Shown here: one piece after another, positions 17,838 to 26,218 of the stretch
How positions within the stretch are numbered: the stretch's first letter is position 1
How the letters are laid out: each line of letters begins with the position of its first letter
Source of the DNA: Caloranaerobacter sp050286925
Lineage (GTDB): Bacteria; Bacillota; Clostridia; Tissierellales; Thermohalobacteraceae
Direction of reading: 5' to 3'
Length of the DNA stretch: 64,000 bases
NCBI RefSeq assembly: GCF_050286925.1
Contig: NZ_JBFWFX010000006.1
Location: 81,456-145,455, forward strand
Notes under the pieces: model-generated
Database searches by the model: none
What the model was told of the DNA's origin: nothing
The model's input: the letters and a program-made list of their open reading frames with translations, nothing else
Made by a program: the position numbers and the translations under genes

Positions 17838-17866
17838 TTGACAAACTCTATAAAATGATTTAGAAT
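17838..17866 (+). promoter_or_regulatory. Promoter of the met operon
   Basis: TTGACA (17838-17843), a 17-nt spacer and TAGAAT (17861-17866) lie about 30 nt before the S-box aptamer. Confidence 0.8.
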
Positions 17867-17898
17867 TTTAAACTATAGTGACAAAAATGAATAACACG

Positions 17899-18009
17899 CT
17901 CTTATCTAGAGAGGTGGAGGGACTGGCCCTATGAAACCCGGCAACCTGTGTTTTAAACACAAGGTGCCAATTCCTGCGGTATAAGATATACCGAGAGATG
18001 AGAGAGAGA
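17899..18009 (+). promoter_or_regulatory. SAM-I (S-box) riboswitch
   Basis: The classical core is present: CTTATCTAGAGAGGTGGAGG, GACTGGCCCTATGAAACCC, GGCAACC, and GAGAGATGAGAG closing the aptamer. SAM binding should favour the terminator at 18024-18052 and switch off metNIQ when methionine/SAM is plentiful. Confidence 0.95.
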
Positions 18010-18023
18010 AATAAGTTTTTTAT

Positions 18024-18052
18024 GCCTCTTTCATCTGAAAGAGGCTTTTTTA
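18024..18052 (+). terminator. S-box-controlled terminator
   Basis: GCCTCTTTC and GAAAGAGGC pair around ATCT, followed by six T, directly after the aptamer. Confidence 0.92.
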
Positions 18053-18131
18053 ATATCCTCCCTCTTCACAGAAGGGGTATTATTATAATCATTATGATTT
18101 AGCACACTAACTTGTTAAAGGAGTGAAGTAA

Positions 18132-19142
18132 TTGATTGTAATTCAAAATCTCAACAAAATATATGAAAATAAAAATGAAAAAGTACATGCTTTAAAAAAT
18201 ATCAATTTAGAAATCAAAAAAGGTGAAATATTTGGAATCATAGGTCTAAGTGGAGCTGGAAAGTCTACTCTTATTCGCTGTATAAATCTCCTTGAGAAAC
18301 CCACAAGTGGAAATATTTTTATTAATAAAAAAGATATAACACTTTTAAATAAACATGAACTCAGAGAAATAAGAAAAAGTATTGGAATGATTTTTCAACA
18401 TTTTAATCTCCTTAATTCAAGGACAGTTTTTGAAAATGTAGCTTTTCCTCTTGAAATTTCAGGCTACAGCAAGAAACAGATTAAAGAAAGAGTAGAAAAT
18501 CTGCTATCTTTAGTAGAACTCTCAGATAAAAAAAATGCCTATCCTTCCCAATTAAGCGGAGGACAAAAACAAAGAGTTGCCATAGCTCGTGCTCTTGCTA
18601 ATCAACCAGATATTTTACTGTGTGATGAAGCAACTTCTGCACTTGACCCTAAGACTACGAAATCTATTTTGAAACTTCTTAAAGAAATTCAAAGTAAATT
18701 TGGTTTGACAATTGTTCTCATTACACATCAAATGGAGGTAATTCGTGATATTTGCGATAGAGTTGCAATTATTGAAAATGGAGAAATAATCGAATTAGAT
18801 ACAGTTGAAACAGTATTTACAAATCCTAAAACAAAGATTGCTAAAGCTTTTATTTCACACATTCAACATAATAAAGAAGAAATTTGTTTTCCTAAGGTTT
18901 CTGGTTCCAAGGTTATTCGATTAAAATTTTTAGGAGAAATTGTAAAAAAGCCTATTATATCTCAATTAATTAGACATTTTTCAATAGATATAAACATTTT
19001 ATCAGGTAATATAAATGAATTACAAACAACAAATACAGGAACTCTGCTTATACAACTCCATGGAAAAAATGAAGAAATAGAAAATGCAATTAAATGGCTT
19101 AAAAAAGAGAAAATAGGATTGGAGGTAGTATGGAATGGATAA
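18132..19142 (+). CDS. metN: Methionine ABC importer, ATPase subunit
   Basis: The 336-residue ATPase has Walker A GLSGAGKSTLIR, signature LSGGQKQRVAIARAL, Walker B ILLCDEATSALD and a C-terminal NIL/ACT-like domain (about residues 260-335) that senses methionine in MetN. Translation starts at TTG with AAAGGAGTG upstream. The gene overlaps metI by 8 nt. The SAM riboswitch upstream supports methionine as the substrate over other amino acids. Confidence 0.95.
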   Translation: MIVIQNLNKIYENKNEKVHALKNINLEIKKGEIFGIIGLSGAGKSTLIRCINLLEKPTSGNIFINKKDITLLNKHELREIRKSIGMIFQHFNLLNSRTVFENVAFPLEISGYSKKQIKERVENLLSLVELSDKKNAYPSQLSGGQKQRVAIARALANQPDILLCDEATSALDPKTTKSILKLLKEIQSKFGLTIVLITHQMEVIRDICDRVAIIENGEIIELDTVETVFTNPKTKIAKAFISHIQHNKEEICFPKVSGSKVIRLKFLGEIVKKPIISQLIRHFSIDINILSGNINELQTTNTGTLLIQLHGKNEEIENAIKWLKKEKIGLEVVWNG

Positions 19143-19788
19143 TTTGATAGAATTACTTTTGCCTTCTCTATGGGAAACAATATACATGGTAGCAGCTTCA
19201 ACAATATTTGCTCTAATCCTTGGTTTTCCTCTAGGTATTTTACTGGTAGTTACAGAAAAAAACGGTATTTGGGAAAAACCTATACTTAACTCAATACTGG
19301 GAACTGTGATAAATGTAAGTCGTTCTTTTCCTTTTATTATATTAATGATTCTAGTTTTCCCTCTATCACGTCTCCTTGTAGGAACTTCTATCGGAACTAC
19401 AGCAAGCATTGTACCCTTAGCAATTGCGGCTGCTCCTTTTGTAGCAAGGATAATCGAGAGTTCCTTAAAGGAAGTAGATAGTGGAATTATAGAAACAGCT
19501 TTAGCAATGGGAGCTACAATCCCACAGATTATTTTTAAAGTACTCATTCCCGAGGCTTTACCTTCATTAGTGCTTGGTATCACTTTAACAATTATAAATT
19601 TAATTGGCTATTCAGCTATGGCTGGTGCCATTGGAGGAGGTGGTTTAGGAGATTTAGCGATACGTTATGGACTTTACCGTTTTGAAACCGATGTAATGAT
19701 TGCTTCTGTAATAATAATTATTCTACTTGTACAGGGAGTACAAGCAATAGGCAATAAAATTGCATTGAGTATTAATAAAAAAAGATAA
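19135..19788 (+). CDS. metI: Methionine ABC importer, permease subunit
   Basis: A 217-residue membrane protein with about five segments and the EAA-type loop (ETALAMGATIPQIIFKVLIPEALP) that docks on MetN. It overlaps the end of metN and precedes metQ by 12 nt. Length and motifs match MetI. Confidence 0.94.
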   Translation: MDNLIELLLPSLWETIYMVAASTIFALILGFPLGILLVVTEKNGIWEKPILNSILGTVINVSRSFPFIILMILVFPLSRLLVGTSIGTTASIVPLAIAAAPFVARIIESSLKEVDSGIIETALAMGATIPQIIFKVLIPEALPSLVLGITLTIINLIGYSAMAGAIGGGGLGDLAIRYGLYRFETDVMIASVIIIILLVQGVQAIGNKIALSINKKR

Positions 19789-19800
19789 GGAGGAATAAAT

Positions 19801-20604
19801 ATGAAAAAATCTTTAATTCTATTACTAATTGTTTCTATATTAGGTGGTGTTATTCTTAGTGGTTGTCAATCTTCAAAAGAAGATAAAAACGTACTAAAAG
19901 TCGGGGCTACTCCAGTACCTCATGCACAAATACTTAAAGTAGTAAAAAATAAACTTAAAGAACAAGGTATAGATTTACAAATTATTGAATTTACAGACTA
20001 TGTAAAACCAAACTTAGCCTTAGCAGAAAAAGAAATTGACGCAAACTTCTTTCAACATGTACCATATATGAATAGCTTTGCTAAAAAGAACAATATAGAT
20101 ATTGTATCTATAGGAGCAGTACATGTTGAGCCACTTGGACTATATTCAGAAAAAGTAAAATCAGTAGAAGAATTAAAAGAGGGTGCAGTTATTGCTATCC
20201 CAAACGATCCTACAAACTGCGGCAGAGCTCTTATACTTCTTGAAAAAAATGGGCTTATAAAACTTAAAGAAAATGCAGGTCTTGAAGCTACAGAAAAAGA
20301 TATAATTGAAAATCCAAAAAGATTTGTGTTTAAATCCTTAGAAGCAGCTCAACTGCCAAGAGTGCTTAAAGATGTTGACGGTGCTGTAATTAATGGAAAT
20401 TACGCCTTAGAGGCAGGTCTTATACCTACAAAAGATGCTATTTTACTTGAAGATGGTGATTCTCCTTACGCAAATATTGTAGCTGTTAGAAAAGGAGAAG
20501 AAAACAATCCAAAATTAAAAGCACTAATTAAAGCTCTTCAATCAGAAGAAGTTAAGAAGTTTATTGAAAAAGAGTATAATGGAGGAGTTATACCAGCATT
20601 TTAA
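19801..20604 (+). CDS. metQ: Methionine-binding lipoprotein of the ABC importer
   Basis: A NlpA/MetQ-type lipoprotein of 267 residues with lipobox ILSGC, then KVGATPVPHAQILK and NFFQHVPYMN, both diagnostic of this family. It captures methionine outside the membrane and delivers it to MetNI. Last gene of the SAM-regulated operon. Confidence 0.95.
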   Translation: MKKSLILLLIVSILGGVILSGCQSSKEDKNVLKVGATPVPHAQILKVVKNKLKEQGIDLQIIEFTDYVKPNLALAEKEIDANFFQHVPYMNSFAKKNNIDIVSIGAVHVEPLGLYSEKVKSVEELKEGAVIAIPNDPTNCGRALILLEKNGLIKLKENAGLEATEKDIIENPKRFVFKSLEAAQLPRVLKDVDGAVINGNYALEAGLIPTKDAILLEDGDSPYANIVAVRKGEENNPKLKALIKALQSEEVKKFIEKEYNGGVIPAF

Positions 20605-20634
20605 TACTCTTTAAAGTTGCTAACTAATATTATA

Positions 20635-20672
20635 AAACCTCCTCTTAATTTGTTATTTTAAGAGGAGGTTTC
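20635..20672. terminator. Bidirectional terminator between metQ and the YitT-type gene
   Basis: AAAACCTCCTCTTAA pairs with TTAAGAGGAGGTTT, lying between converging genes. Confidence 0.85.
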
Positions 20673-20674
20673 CC

Positions 20675-21523
20675 TTATTCAAACATATTAAACCCTTCAC
20701 CTAATACTTCATGTACTGTAGATACTGTAACAAATGCTTTATTATCAATTTTCTTTATATAGCTTTTTAATCTGATAAATTCTTTTTTATTCATAACAGC
20801 CATTATAACAGGTCTAGTTTTATTCGTATATGCACCCTCTGCATAATAAATTGTAGCTCCTCTTCCAAGCTCTTCTGTTATAAACCTCTTTATCTTTTCA
20901 GGAACTGAGCTTATTACTGTAACATTCATTTTAACATTAAGCCCTTCTATTACATTATCTATAACAAATCCATTCATTATTACTCCTAATAAAGCATATA
21001 ATCCTAGTTTAGTTCCAAAAGTAAGTACAGCTAACAGTGTAACTACAAAATCAGCCATTAATAGTGATTTACCTATATCTATCGAGAAAAATTTGTTTAA
21101 TATTTTAGCTATAATATCAGTACCACCAGTTGAAGCATTTTGATAAAATATTATCGCCATACCTATTCCCTGGATAAGAATACCATAAAACAAGTTTAAT
21201 AATATATCATCTGTTACTGGTCCATTTATAGTGAAATATTTTTCAAAAACCCACATGGCTCCTGAAAGTCCAAAACTAGCATATATCGTTTTTGCTCCAA
21301 ATTGACTACCTATTAGCAAAAATGCTACAACAAATAATATTAAATTCATAATAAACATTAAAGCTCCAATAGATACTGAAGGAAATATACTCTTAATTAC
21401 CATTGCAAGTCCTGTAATTCCACCAACCGCCAAGTCTGCTGGCACAAGAAAAAAACTTAATGCAAAAGCTACAATAATAATTCCTATACTTATTATGATA
21501 TAATCCTTTAATATATTTCTCAT
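20675..21523 (-). CDS. YitT/DUF2179-type membrane protein
   Basis: A 282-residue protein with five to six membrane segments (ADLAVGGITGLAMVIKS, GGTDIIAKILNKF) and a C-terminal cytosolic DUF2179 domain (GRGATIYYAEGAYTNK, RPVIMAVMNKKE). The family is common in Firmicutes; the transported substrate or signal is not known. It lies 25 nt after the CoA-transferase gene on the same strand, so it may be the third gene of the B12-regulated unit, though its own ribosome site is present. Confidence 0.8.
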   Translation of the reverse strand: MRNILKDYIIISIGIIIVAFALSFFLVPADLAVGGITGLAMVIKSIFPSVSIGALMFIMNLILFVVAFLLIGSQFGAKTIYASFGLSGAMWVFEKYFTINGPVTDDILLNLFYGILIQGIGMAIIFYQNASTGGTDIIAKILNKFFSIDIGKSLLMADFVVTLLAVLTFGTKLGLYALLGVIMNGFVIDNVIEGLNVKMNVTVISSVPEKIKRFITEELGRGATIYYAEGAYTNKTRPVIMAVMNKKEFIRLKSYIKKIDNKAFVTVSTVHEVLGEGFNMFE

Positions 21524-21547
21524 AACATCACCTCAACTCCAAAGTTA

Positions 21548-23053
21548 TTATATTTTCATTGTACCTGTTTTCAAAAATCTATCATGCCATGATAATGCTT
21601 CACTTAGTATATGTGGAATATGTTTATATTTGCCAGATTGTGCTCTTTTAAAATAATCTTTAAGCATTGGTTTAAAATCAGGATGTGCACAATTTTCTAT
21701 TATAACTTTAGCACGCTCCTTTGGACTTAAGCCTCTTAAATCTGCTACTCCTTGCTCTGTAATTATTACCATCACATCATGCTCTGTATGGTCATGATGT
21801 GAAACCATAGGAACTATTGAAGATATAGCTCCATTTTTAGCAGTAGATGGAGTTGTAAAAATAGAAATATATGCATTTCTAGTAAAATCACCAGAACCAC
21901 CTATACCATTCATCATTCTTGAACCAAATATGTTTGTAGAATTAATATTCCCATAAATATCAGCCTCTATGGCAGTATTCATCGCTATTACACCCAATCT
22001 CCTTATTACTTCTGGATTATTGCTTATTTCCTGAGGTCTTAGAATTATTTTATCTTTATATGATTTAATCCTTTCTTTAAATCTTACAAGCCCTTCTTTA
22101 GAAGGAGTTATAGAAGTACCTGAAGCAAATAATACCTTTCCTGAATCAAGAAGGTCAAGCATTGAATCTTGAATTACTTCTGTATAACAGACTAAATTTT
22201 CAAAATTTGATTTCAAAAGCCCAGCTAAAACTGCATTTGCTACACTTCCAACACCTGATTGCAAAGGTAATAAATTTTGTGGAAGTCTGCCTACTTTCAC
22301 TTCATGTTCTAAAAAGTCTATAAGATATCCTGATATCTTCTCTGAAATATCATCAATCGGGGCTAAAGGTCTAACATTATCTATAATATCTGTTATTACA
22401 ATCGCTGCTATTTTATCTAAACCACATGGAATATATGGAGTTCCAATTCTTTGATCTACCCTTTCAATAGGTATCGGTTTTCTGTTAGGTGGATCATTGG
22501 GAATATATATATCAGCCATACCTTCTAAATCAAGAGGTTGACTTGTATTAATCTCAACAATCACTTTTTCAGCCATTTGCACAAATGTAGGTGAACAACC
22601 GATAGATGTAGAAGGTATTATATGCCCTTCTTCTGTTATTGCAACAGCTTCGATTATTGCAATGTCTATTTTCCCTAGAAATCCATATTTCGCATATTGG
22701 GGTACATGACTCAAATGCATATCTAAAAATTCACAACCACCGCTATTAGTATAATCTCGTATACTTTCATTAGTCTGATATGGCAATCTCTTTGCGATAA
22801 TTCCAGCCCTAGAAAGCTCACCATCTAATTCGTCCCCTACAGATGCTCCTGTTAGTAAACCTATTCTTATTTTTTCACCTGTTTCTTTAACTCTTTTAGC
22901 CAATGCTAATGGAACTGCTTTAGGGTAACCAGATGGAGTAAAACCACTCGTACCAATATTCATTCCATCTTTAATTAACATAGCAGCCTCTTTTGCAGAC
23001 ATTATCCTGCTTAATAATTCTTTATTTCTGATTCTATCATCAAGCATACCCAC
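21548..23053 (-). CDS. Cat1-like succinyl-CoA:acetate CoA-transferase (acetyl-CoA hydrolase/transferase family)
   Basis: The 501-residue protein is strongly like Cat1 of Clostridium kluyveri as remembered: ISGFTPSGYPK-type start (TSGFTPSGYPKAVP), LSHVPQYAKYG, ADIYIPNDPP, LQSGVGSVANAVLAGL, CYTEVIQDSM with the presumed catalytic Glu, and MMNGIGGSGDFTRNAY. Such enzymes move CoA between succinate, acetate or other short acids in the cytoplasm. It is encoded 24 nt after an AspT-type exchanger and behind a cobalamin riboswitch. Substrate among short-chain acids cannot be fixed by sequence alone. Confidence 0.88.
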   Translation of the reverse strand: MGMLDDRIRNKELLSRIMSAKEAAMLIKDGMNIGTSGFTPSGYPKAVPLALAKRVKETGEKIRIGLLTGASVGDELDGELSRAGIIAKRLPYQTNESIRDYTNSGGCEFLDMHLSHVPQYAKYGFLGKIDIAIIEAVAITEEGHIIPSTSIGCSPTFVQMAEKVIVEINTSQPLDLEGMADIYIPNDPPNRKPIPIERVDQRIGTPYIPCGLDKIAAIVITDIIDNVRPLAPIDDISEKISGYLIDFLEHEVKVGRLPQNLLPLQSGVGSVANAVLAGLLKSNFENLVCYTEVIQDSMLDLLDSGKVLFASGTSITPSKEGLVRFKERIKSYKDKIILRPQEISNNPEVIRRLGVIAMNTAIEADIYGNINSTNIFGSRMMNGIGGSGDFTRNAYISIFTTPSTAKNGAISSIVPMVSHHDHTEHDVMVIITEQGVADLRGLSPKERAKVIIENCAHPDFKPMLKDYFKRAQSGKYKHIPHILSEALSWHDRFLKTGTMKI

Positions 23054-23076
23054 CCCTCCTTACTAATTCATTAAAA

Positions 23077-24312
23077 TTAAATTGGAAGTTTATACAATAT
23101 AATAGTAAAGATAATCATACCTAAAAGTGCAAATGGATAAGTTGCTCCATAGCCAGCAGCTACATCATCACAATTTGTAGCATCTATAGCAGCCCCTAAC
23201 CCCGGAGTACTCGTCATACCTCCACAAAGTGCCCCCGACAAAACAATCCAATTTATTTTGAATGCATATCTTCCTATAATAAAGCCAGCAAATATCGAAG
23301 AAAAACCGCAAATTAATGCTATTAAGGCTAAATATAGCCCTGAACCTGTAAGCGATGTTAAAGCAGAATATCCATATCTTAATCCCACTATAGTTAAGAA
23401 AAAAGAAAGTGCCAATTCACGTATTACACTCAATACCTTGCTATTCATTCTGAAATTTAAAAAGCCTATTTTACCTATATAGCCAAGCAATAGGGACGAT
23501 ATTAAAACTCCACCTGTTGTACCTAAACTAAAATAATTTATTGTAGGTCCCAAATATATTTTTAAATTCCCAATAAATACACCAAATAAACATACAAAAA
23601 CAAACGCTATCAAATCAAATTGTACTTCTCTGTCTTTAATACTCTCTTCTTTAGATGAATACATTTCTTTAAAAAATTCCTCTTTTTCTTTATTAATATC
23701 TATTCCAAAAATTAATGGCATAAACTGCATAGCTAAAATAACAATAAGAACACCTGGTATATAGCCAATCGCATAGCCAAATCCAACCATACTTTCTGCT
23801 TCCTTACCATAAATAGAAACAGATTCAAGTGCAGCAGCCAAACCTGGAGAACTTGTTAAAGCCCCTGTATACACCCCAGAAATGGCAAATAAATTTTGTC
23901 CTTTACTTATCAAAGTCATAATATAAGTAACAAATGCCCCTGTAAATGTAATAATAATTCCTAAAATTATAAACTTAACCCCATATTTCTTCAACACTTT
24001 GTCCAAATCTTTTGAAGCCAAAAGTCCCACAGCCGCTACAAACAATATAAGAGTAAATAAGAAAAAATCTCTTGAAATCACTCCTTGTTTTAATATTGTT
24101 TTAGCATATGCTGGCATCTGTTCTAAACCTTTATACGGCAGTGCATAATTCTTATATATAAACCATCCTAGTATAAGTCCAGTAAACAATCCTCCAGAAC
24201 TGCCGAGTTTAAATCTGCCAAAATTAACTTTACCTAATAATTGCCCCAAAAAAACCGAAGCGAACATCAACACAAAAGGATTAGTTATAAACTTTGTAAC
24301 ATCTAAATCCAT
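23077..24312 (-). CDS. AspT/YidE-type anion exchanger (AAE family)
   Basis: The 411-residue membrane protein has two internal repeats, each with the AAE signature: GALTSSPGLAAALE followed by GYAIGYIPG, and GGMTSTPGLGAAID followed by GYGATYPFAL. AspT proper exchanges aspartate for alanine and is about 550 residues with a central regulatory domain; here the two halves are joined by only a short charged loop and TrkA-C domains are missing. It is the first gene behind the cobalamin riboswitch and is co-transcribed with the Cat1-like gene, which suggests a dicarboxylate or amino acid substrate linked to succinyl-CoA metabolism. The substrate is inferred. Confidence 0.8.
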   Translation of the reverse strand: MDLDVTKFITNPFVLMFASVFLGQLLGKVNFGRFKLGSSGGLFTGLILGWFIYKNYALPYKGLEQMPAYAKTILKQGVISRDFFLFTLILFVAAVGLLASKDLDKVLKKYGVKFIILGIIITFTGAFVTYIMTLISKGQNLFAISGVYTGALTSSPGLAAALESVSIYGKEAESMVGFGYAIGYIPGVLIVILAMQFMPLIFGIDINKEKEEFFKEMYSSKEESIKDREVQFDLIAFVFVCLFGVFIGNLKIYLGPTINYFSLGTTGGVLISSLLLGYIGKIGFLNFRMNSKVLSVIRELALSFFLTIVGLRYGYSALTSLTGSGLYLALIALICGFSSIFAGFIIGRYAFKINWIVLSGALCGGMTSTPGLGAAIDATNCDDVAAGYGATYPFALLGMIIFTIILYKLPI

Positions 24313-24332
24313 TTTATCTCCCCTTTCGAACG

Positions 24333-24367
24333 AAAAAACACCCTATTCCCACTTGGGAATAAGGTGT
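24333..24367 (-). terminator. Terminator controlled by the cobalamin riboswitch
   Basis: On the minus strand ACACCTTATTCCC pairs with GGGAATAGGGTGT and is followed by six T, about 20 nt before the exchanger start codon. Confidence 0.85.
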
Positions 24368-24439
24368 ATTATGGCAATAAATAACCGCCTCTAAAATAGC
24401 ATAAATCGGCCTATACTACTCATAATACCTCCCCATCCT

Positions 24440-24650
24440 CGTGGGTAAAAACGGTATTGTTCCCTATGGCAGGTCTCCTGGCTCCGGATCATTACACAGT
24501 TACTGCCTTCCCATTTCTATTAAAAGAAACAGTGGCATTTGTGTAACTGTGTTCCTCGTCACAGTGGCGGGACCGCGTCGGACTTCCACCGAACTTCCCT
24601 TTTAAGCTTATGACATCTATCATAAGCACCATAGAGCTCCGTATTCTATT
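24440..24650 (-). promoter_or_regulatory. Cobalamin (B12) riboswitch
   Basis: On the minus strand the conserved elements follow in order: GGTGCTTATGATAG, AAGGGAAGTTCGGTG, AAGTCCGACGCGGTCCCGCC, GCCACTG (B12 box), GGGAAGGC and GAGCCAGGAGACCTGCC. Cobalamin binding is expected to promote the downstream terminator, so the exchanger and CoA-transferase should be made when cobalamin is low. Confidence 0.96.
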
Positions 24651-24659
24651 TCCAATCAC

Positions 24660-24688
24660 ATTTTATTAAACTAATTGCAACTTGTCAA
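24660..24688 (-). promoter_or_regulatory. Promoter of the B12 riboswitch operon
   Basis: On the minus strand TTGACA (24688-24683), 17 nt, then TAAAAT (24665-24660). It lies downstream of the dehalogenase-like gene, so that gene is not under the riboswitch. Confidence 0.75.
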
Positions 24689-24718
24689 TGAATATTAAAA
24701 AAAAACAAAATTTTTAAA

Positions 24719-24788
24719 CTTTTTATAATCCATAAAAAATTAGAACAAAATCATTTTTATAATTTATTTAAATCCAAAATTTTATTCA
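24719..24788 (-). repeat. Dispersed intergenic repeat, copy G (internally deleted)
   Basis: On the minus strand AATAAAATTTTGGATTTAAA and TAAATTAT, then AATGATTTTGTTC, then ATGGATTATAAAAA. The outer parts match the full repeat while the CATTACGGAAA centre is missing. It abuts the 3' end of the dehalogenase-like gene. Confidence 0.5.
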
Positions 24789-24790
24789 AA

Positions 24791-25849
24791 TTAAAGCCAC
24801 TCTGGTGGGTCTTTTATATATGGTCTTATACCATATTTTTCATCATGTTCTTTTAATACCTTATCGATTATTTCCTTTGAATCTTTTATTTTATCTATTA
24901 ATTCTAGGTCTATACCTTGACTAAACGGACAACTACTTATACATATTCCACAATCAGTACCTAGACTTCTCCACATCCTATAACAATCTTCCTGTTTTAT
25001 CTGCCACCTCTTTACTCCATCTATCTCTACTGGATCACCTGAAGGAATTGCTCTGCCCGGACATGTTCTTACACATCTTTTACATATCTTACAAAATTCC
25101 TCTAAGCCAAAATCTATTCTCTTATCGGGTACTAATGGCATATCTGTAGTAACTACCCCTAATCTAACCCTTGAACCGTACTCTCTCGTTATTATTATTC
25201 CCTTTCTTCCTATGTCGCCAATTCCTGCATCTCTTGCTACAAGTGGAGCTACGACTAAATAGTTACCATCCATATGGTTTCTTGCATCGTAACCTAATTC
25301 CCTAATATAATAAGATAAAAGCATTCCTATTATAGCTGCATCTACATACGCTTTTGATGTTTCTATCACTTCAGATACTTGAGGTGCTCTATTAATCATA
25401 TTTTTATCCATTTCAACTGCAAAAACTATTCCATAAGGATGTTTAGCTTCTACTTCTTGACCATATACATCATCTTGTCTACCTCTATGACTATAATAAT
25501 GATATTCTTTCATTTTTGCTATTCCAACTAGCTTAGCTCCATAATACTTAGCTAATCCCTTTATCCTTTTTGTCATATTCTCAGCATTAACTTCAACTTT
25601 AACGGGATTAATTTCTCCTTCCACATAATTCATTATATCTCCCAGAAATCTGAAGTTTGCTACTGCAATTGGCGAATTTACTGGACTATAAGTAGCTGTA
25701 CCTTCTCCACATATTTGAGGTCTATTCCTAATATCATCATCTATTTCCTTTTTGTCTTTATTTCTTTTATAATAATCTTCATACTGAGGCGTACCTTTTT
25801 TATAGTTCATCCTCGCGAACATTGTATCTCTTTCATCTATCCTCTTCAT
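24791..25849 (-). CDS. Cytosolic reductive-dehalogenase-like Fe-S protein
   Basis: The 352-residue protein resembles the catalytic domain of cobalamin-dependent reductive dehalogenases: YGIVFAVEMD, GMLLSYYIRELGYDARNH, APLVARDAGIGDIGRKGI, then two [4Fe-4S] motifs, CKICKRCVRTCPG and the pair C-x9-DCGICISSCPF. There is no Tat signal and no partner anchor gene, as in cytosolic or catabolic types rather than respiratory RdhA. The related epoxyqueuosine reductase QueG shares the corrinoid and Fe-S plan, so the reaction is open. The start at 25849 has AGGAGTG upstream; the longer frame from 25906 has none. A B12 riboswitch lies just downstream but drives other genes. Confidence 0.8.
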   Translation of the reverse strand: MKRIDERDTMFARMNYKKGTPQYEDYYKRNKDKKEIDDDIRNRPQICGEGTATYSPVNSPIAVANFRFLGDIMNYVEGEINPVKVEVNAENMTKRIKGLAKYYGAKLVGIAKMKEYHYYSHRGRQDDVYGQEVEAKHPYGIVFAVEMDKNMINRAPQVSEVIETSKAYVDAAIIGMLLSYYIRELGYDARNHMDGNYLVVAPLVARDAGIGDIGRKGIIITREYGSRVRLGVVTTDMPLVPDKRIDFGLEEFCKICKRCVRTCPGRAIPSGDPVEIDGVKRWQIKQEDCYRMWRSLGTDCGICISSCPFSQGIDLELIDKIKDSKEIIDKVLKEHDEKYGIRPYIKDPPEWL

Positions 25850-25920
25850 ATAGACACTCCTATTAAATAATAATTTCCTACAACTTATAATACAATTATA
25901 TAACAAACTAATATCAGATC

Positions 25921-26215
25921 GTTGACAAACTTATTTTTTAAAATATCTATGAAAATAAAAGCGAATGCTTGAAAGAATTTAGTAAAAAAACTAGGTGAAA
26001 ATTTTAAACAAAATTCTCTAAATTAATTACAATGTAAATTTTGTTGAAATCCATTACGAAAATCATATTTAAAATTAAAATAATTAAATTAAGCTAGCTT
26101 TCAGAGTCAGGACGACTCACCCAACGCGTTAGGATTTTCTAAAAATTTGAGCCTTAAGTTTTTTCTAAATTTTTTCGCATGAGTGTTATTTTCATAAATA
26201 ATTTACTTTGTCAAC
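25921..26215. mobile_element. MITE-like inverted-repeat element flanked by 14-bp direct repeats
   Basis: The left end GTTGACAAA (25921-25929) is inverted at the right end TTTGTCAAC (26207-26215), and imperfect complementarity extends about 70 bp inward (ATGAAAATAA, GAATTTAG and AAATTTT segments on both arms). The 14-bp sequence AACAAACTAATATC stands at 25902-25915 and again at 26213-26226, like a target duplication but offset by 5 nt at the left. No transposase is encoded. The centre (26008-26095) holds a copy of the dispersed repeat. The right copy forms the end of the tag gene. Confidence 0.5.
26008..26095 (+). repeat. Dispersed intergenic repeat, copy C
   Basis: AACAAAATTCTC, TAAATTAATTAC, TTTTGTTGAAATCCATTACG and CATATTTAAAATTA align to the full repeat with small gaps. 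It lies within the inverted-repeat element. Confidence 0.45.
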
Positions 26216-26218
26216 AAA

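Noticed and set aside
24791..25849. The dehalogenase-like gene as a target of the B12 riboswitch
   Set aside because: The riboswitch and its promoter lie downstream of this gene in the direction of transcription and face the exchanger gene.
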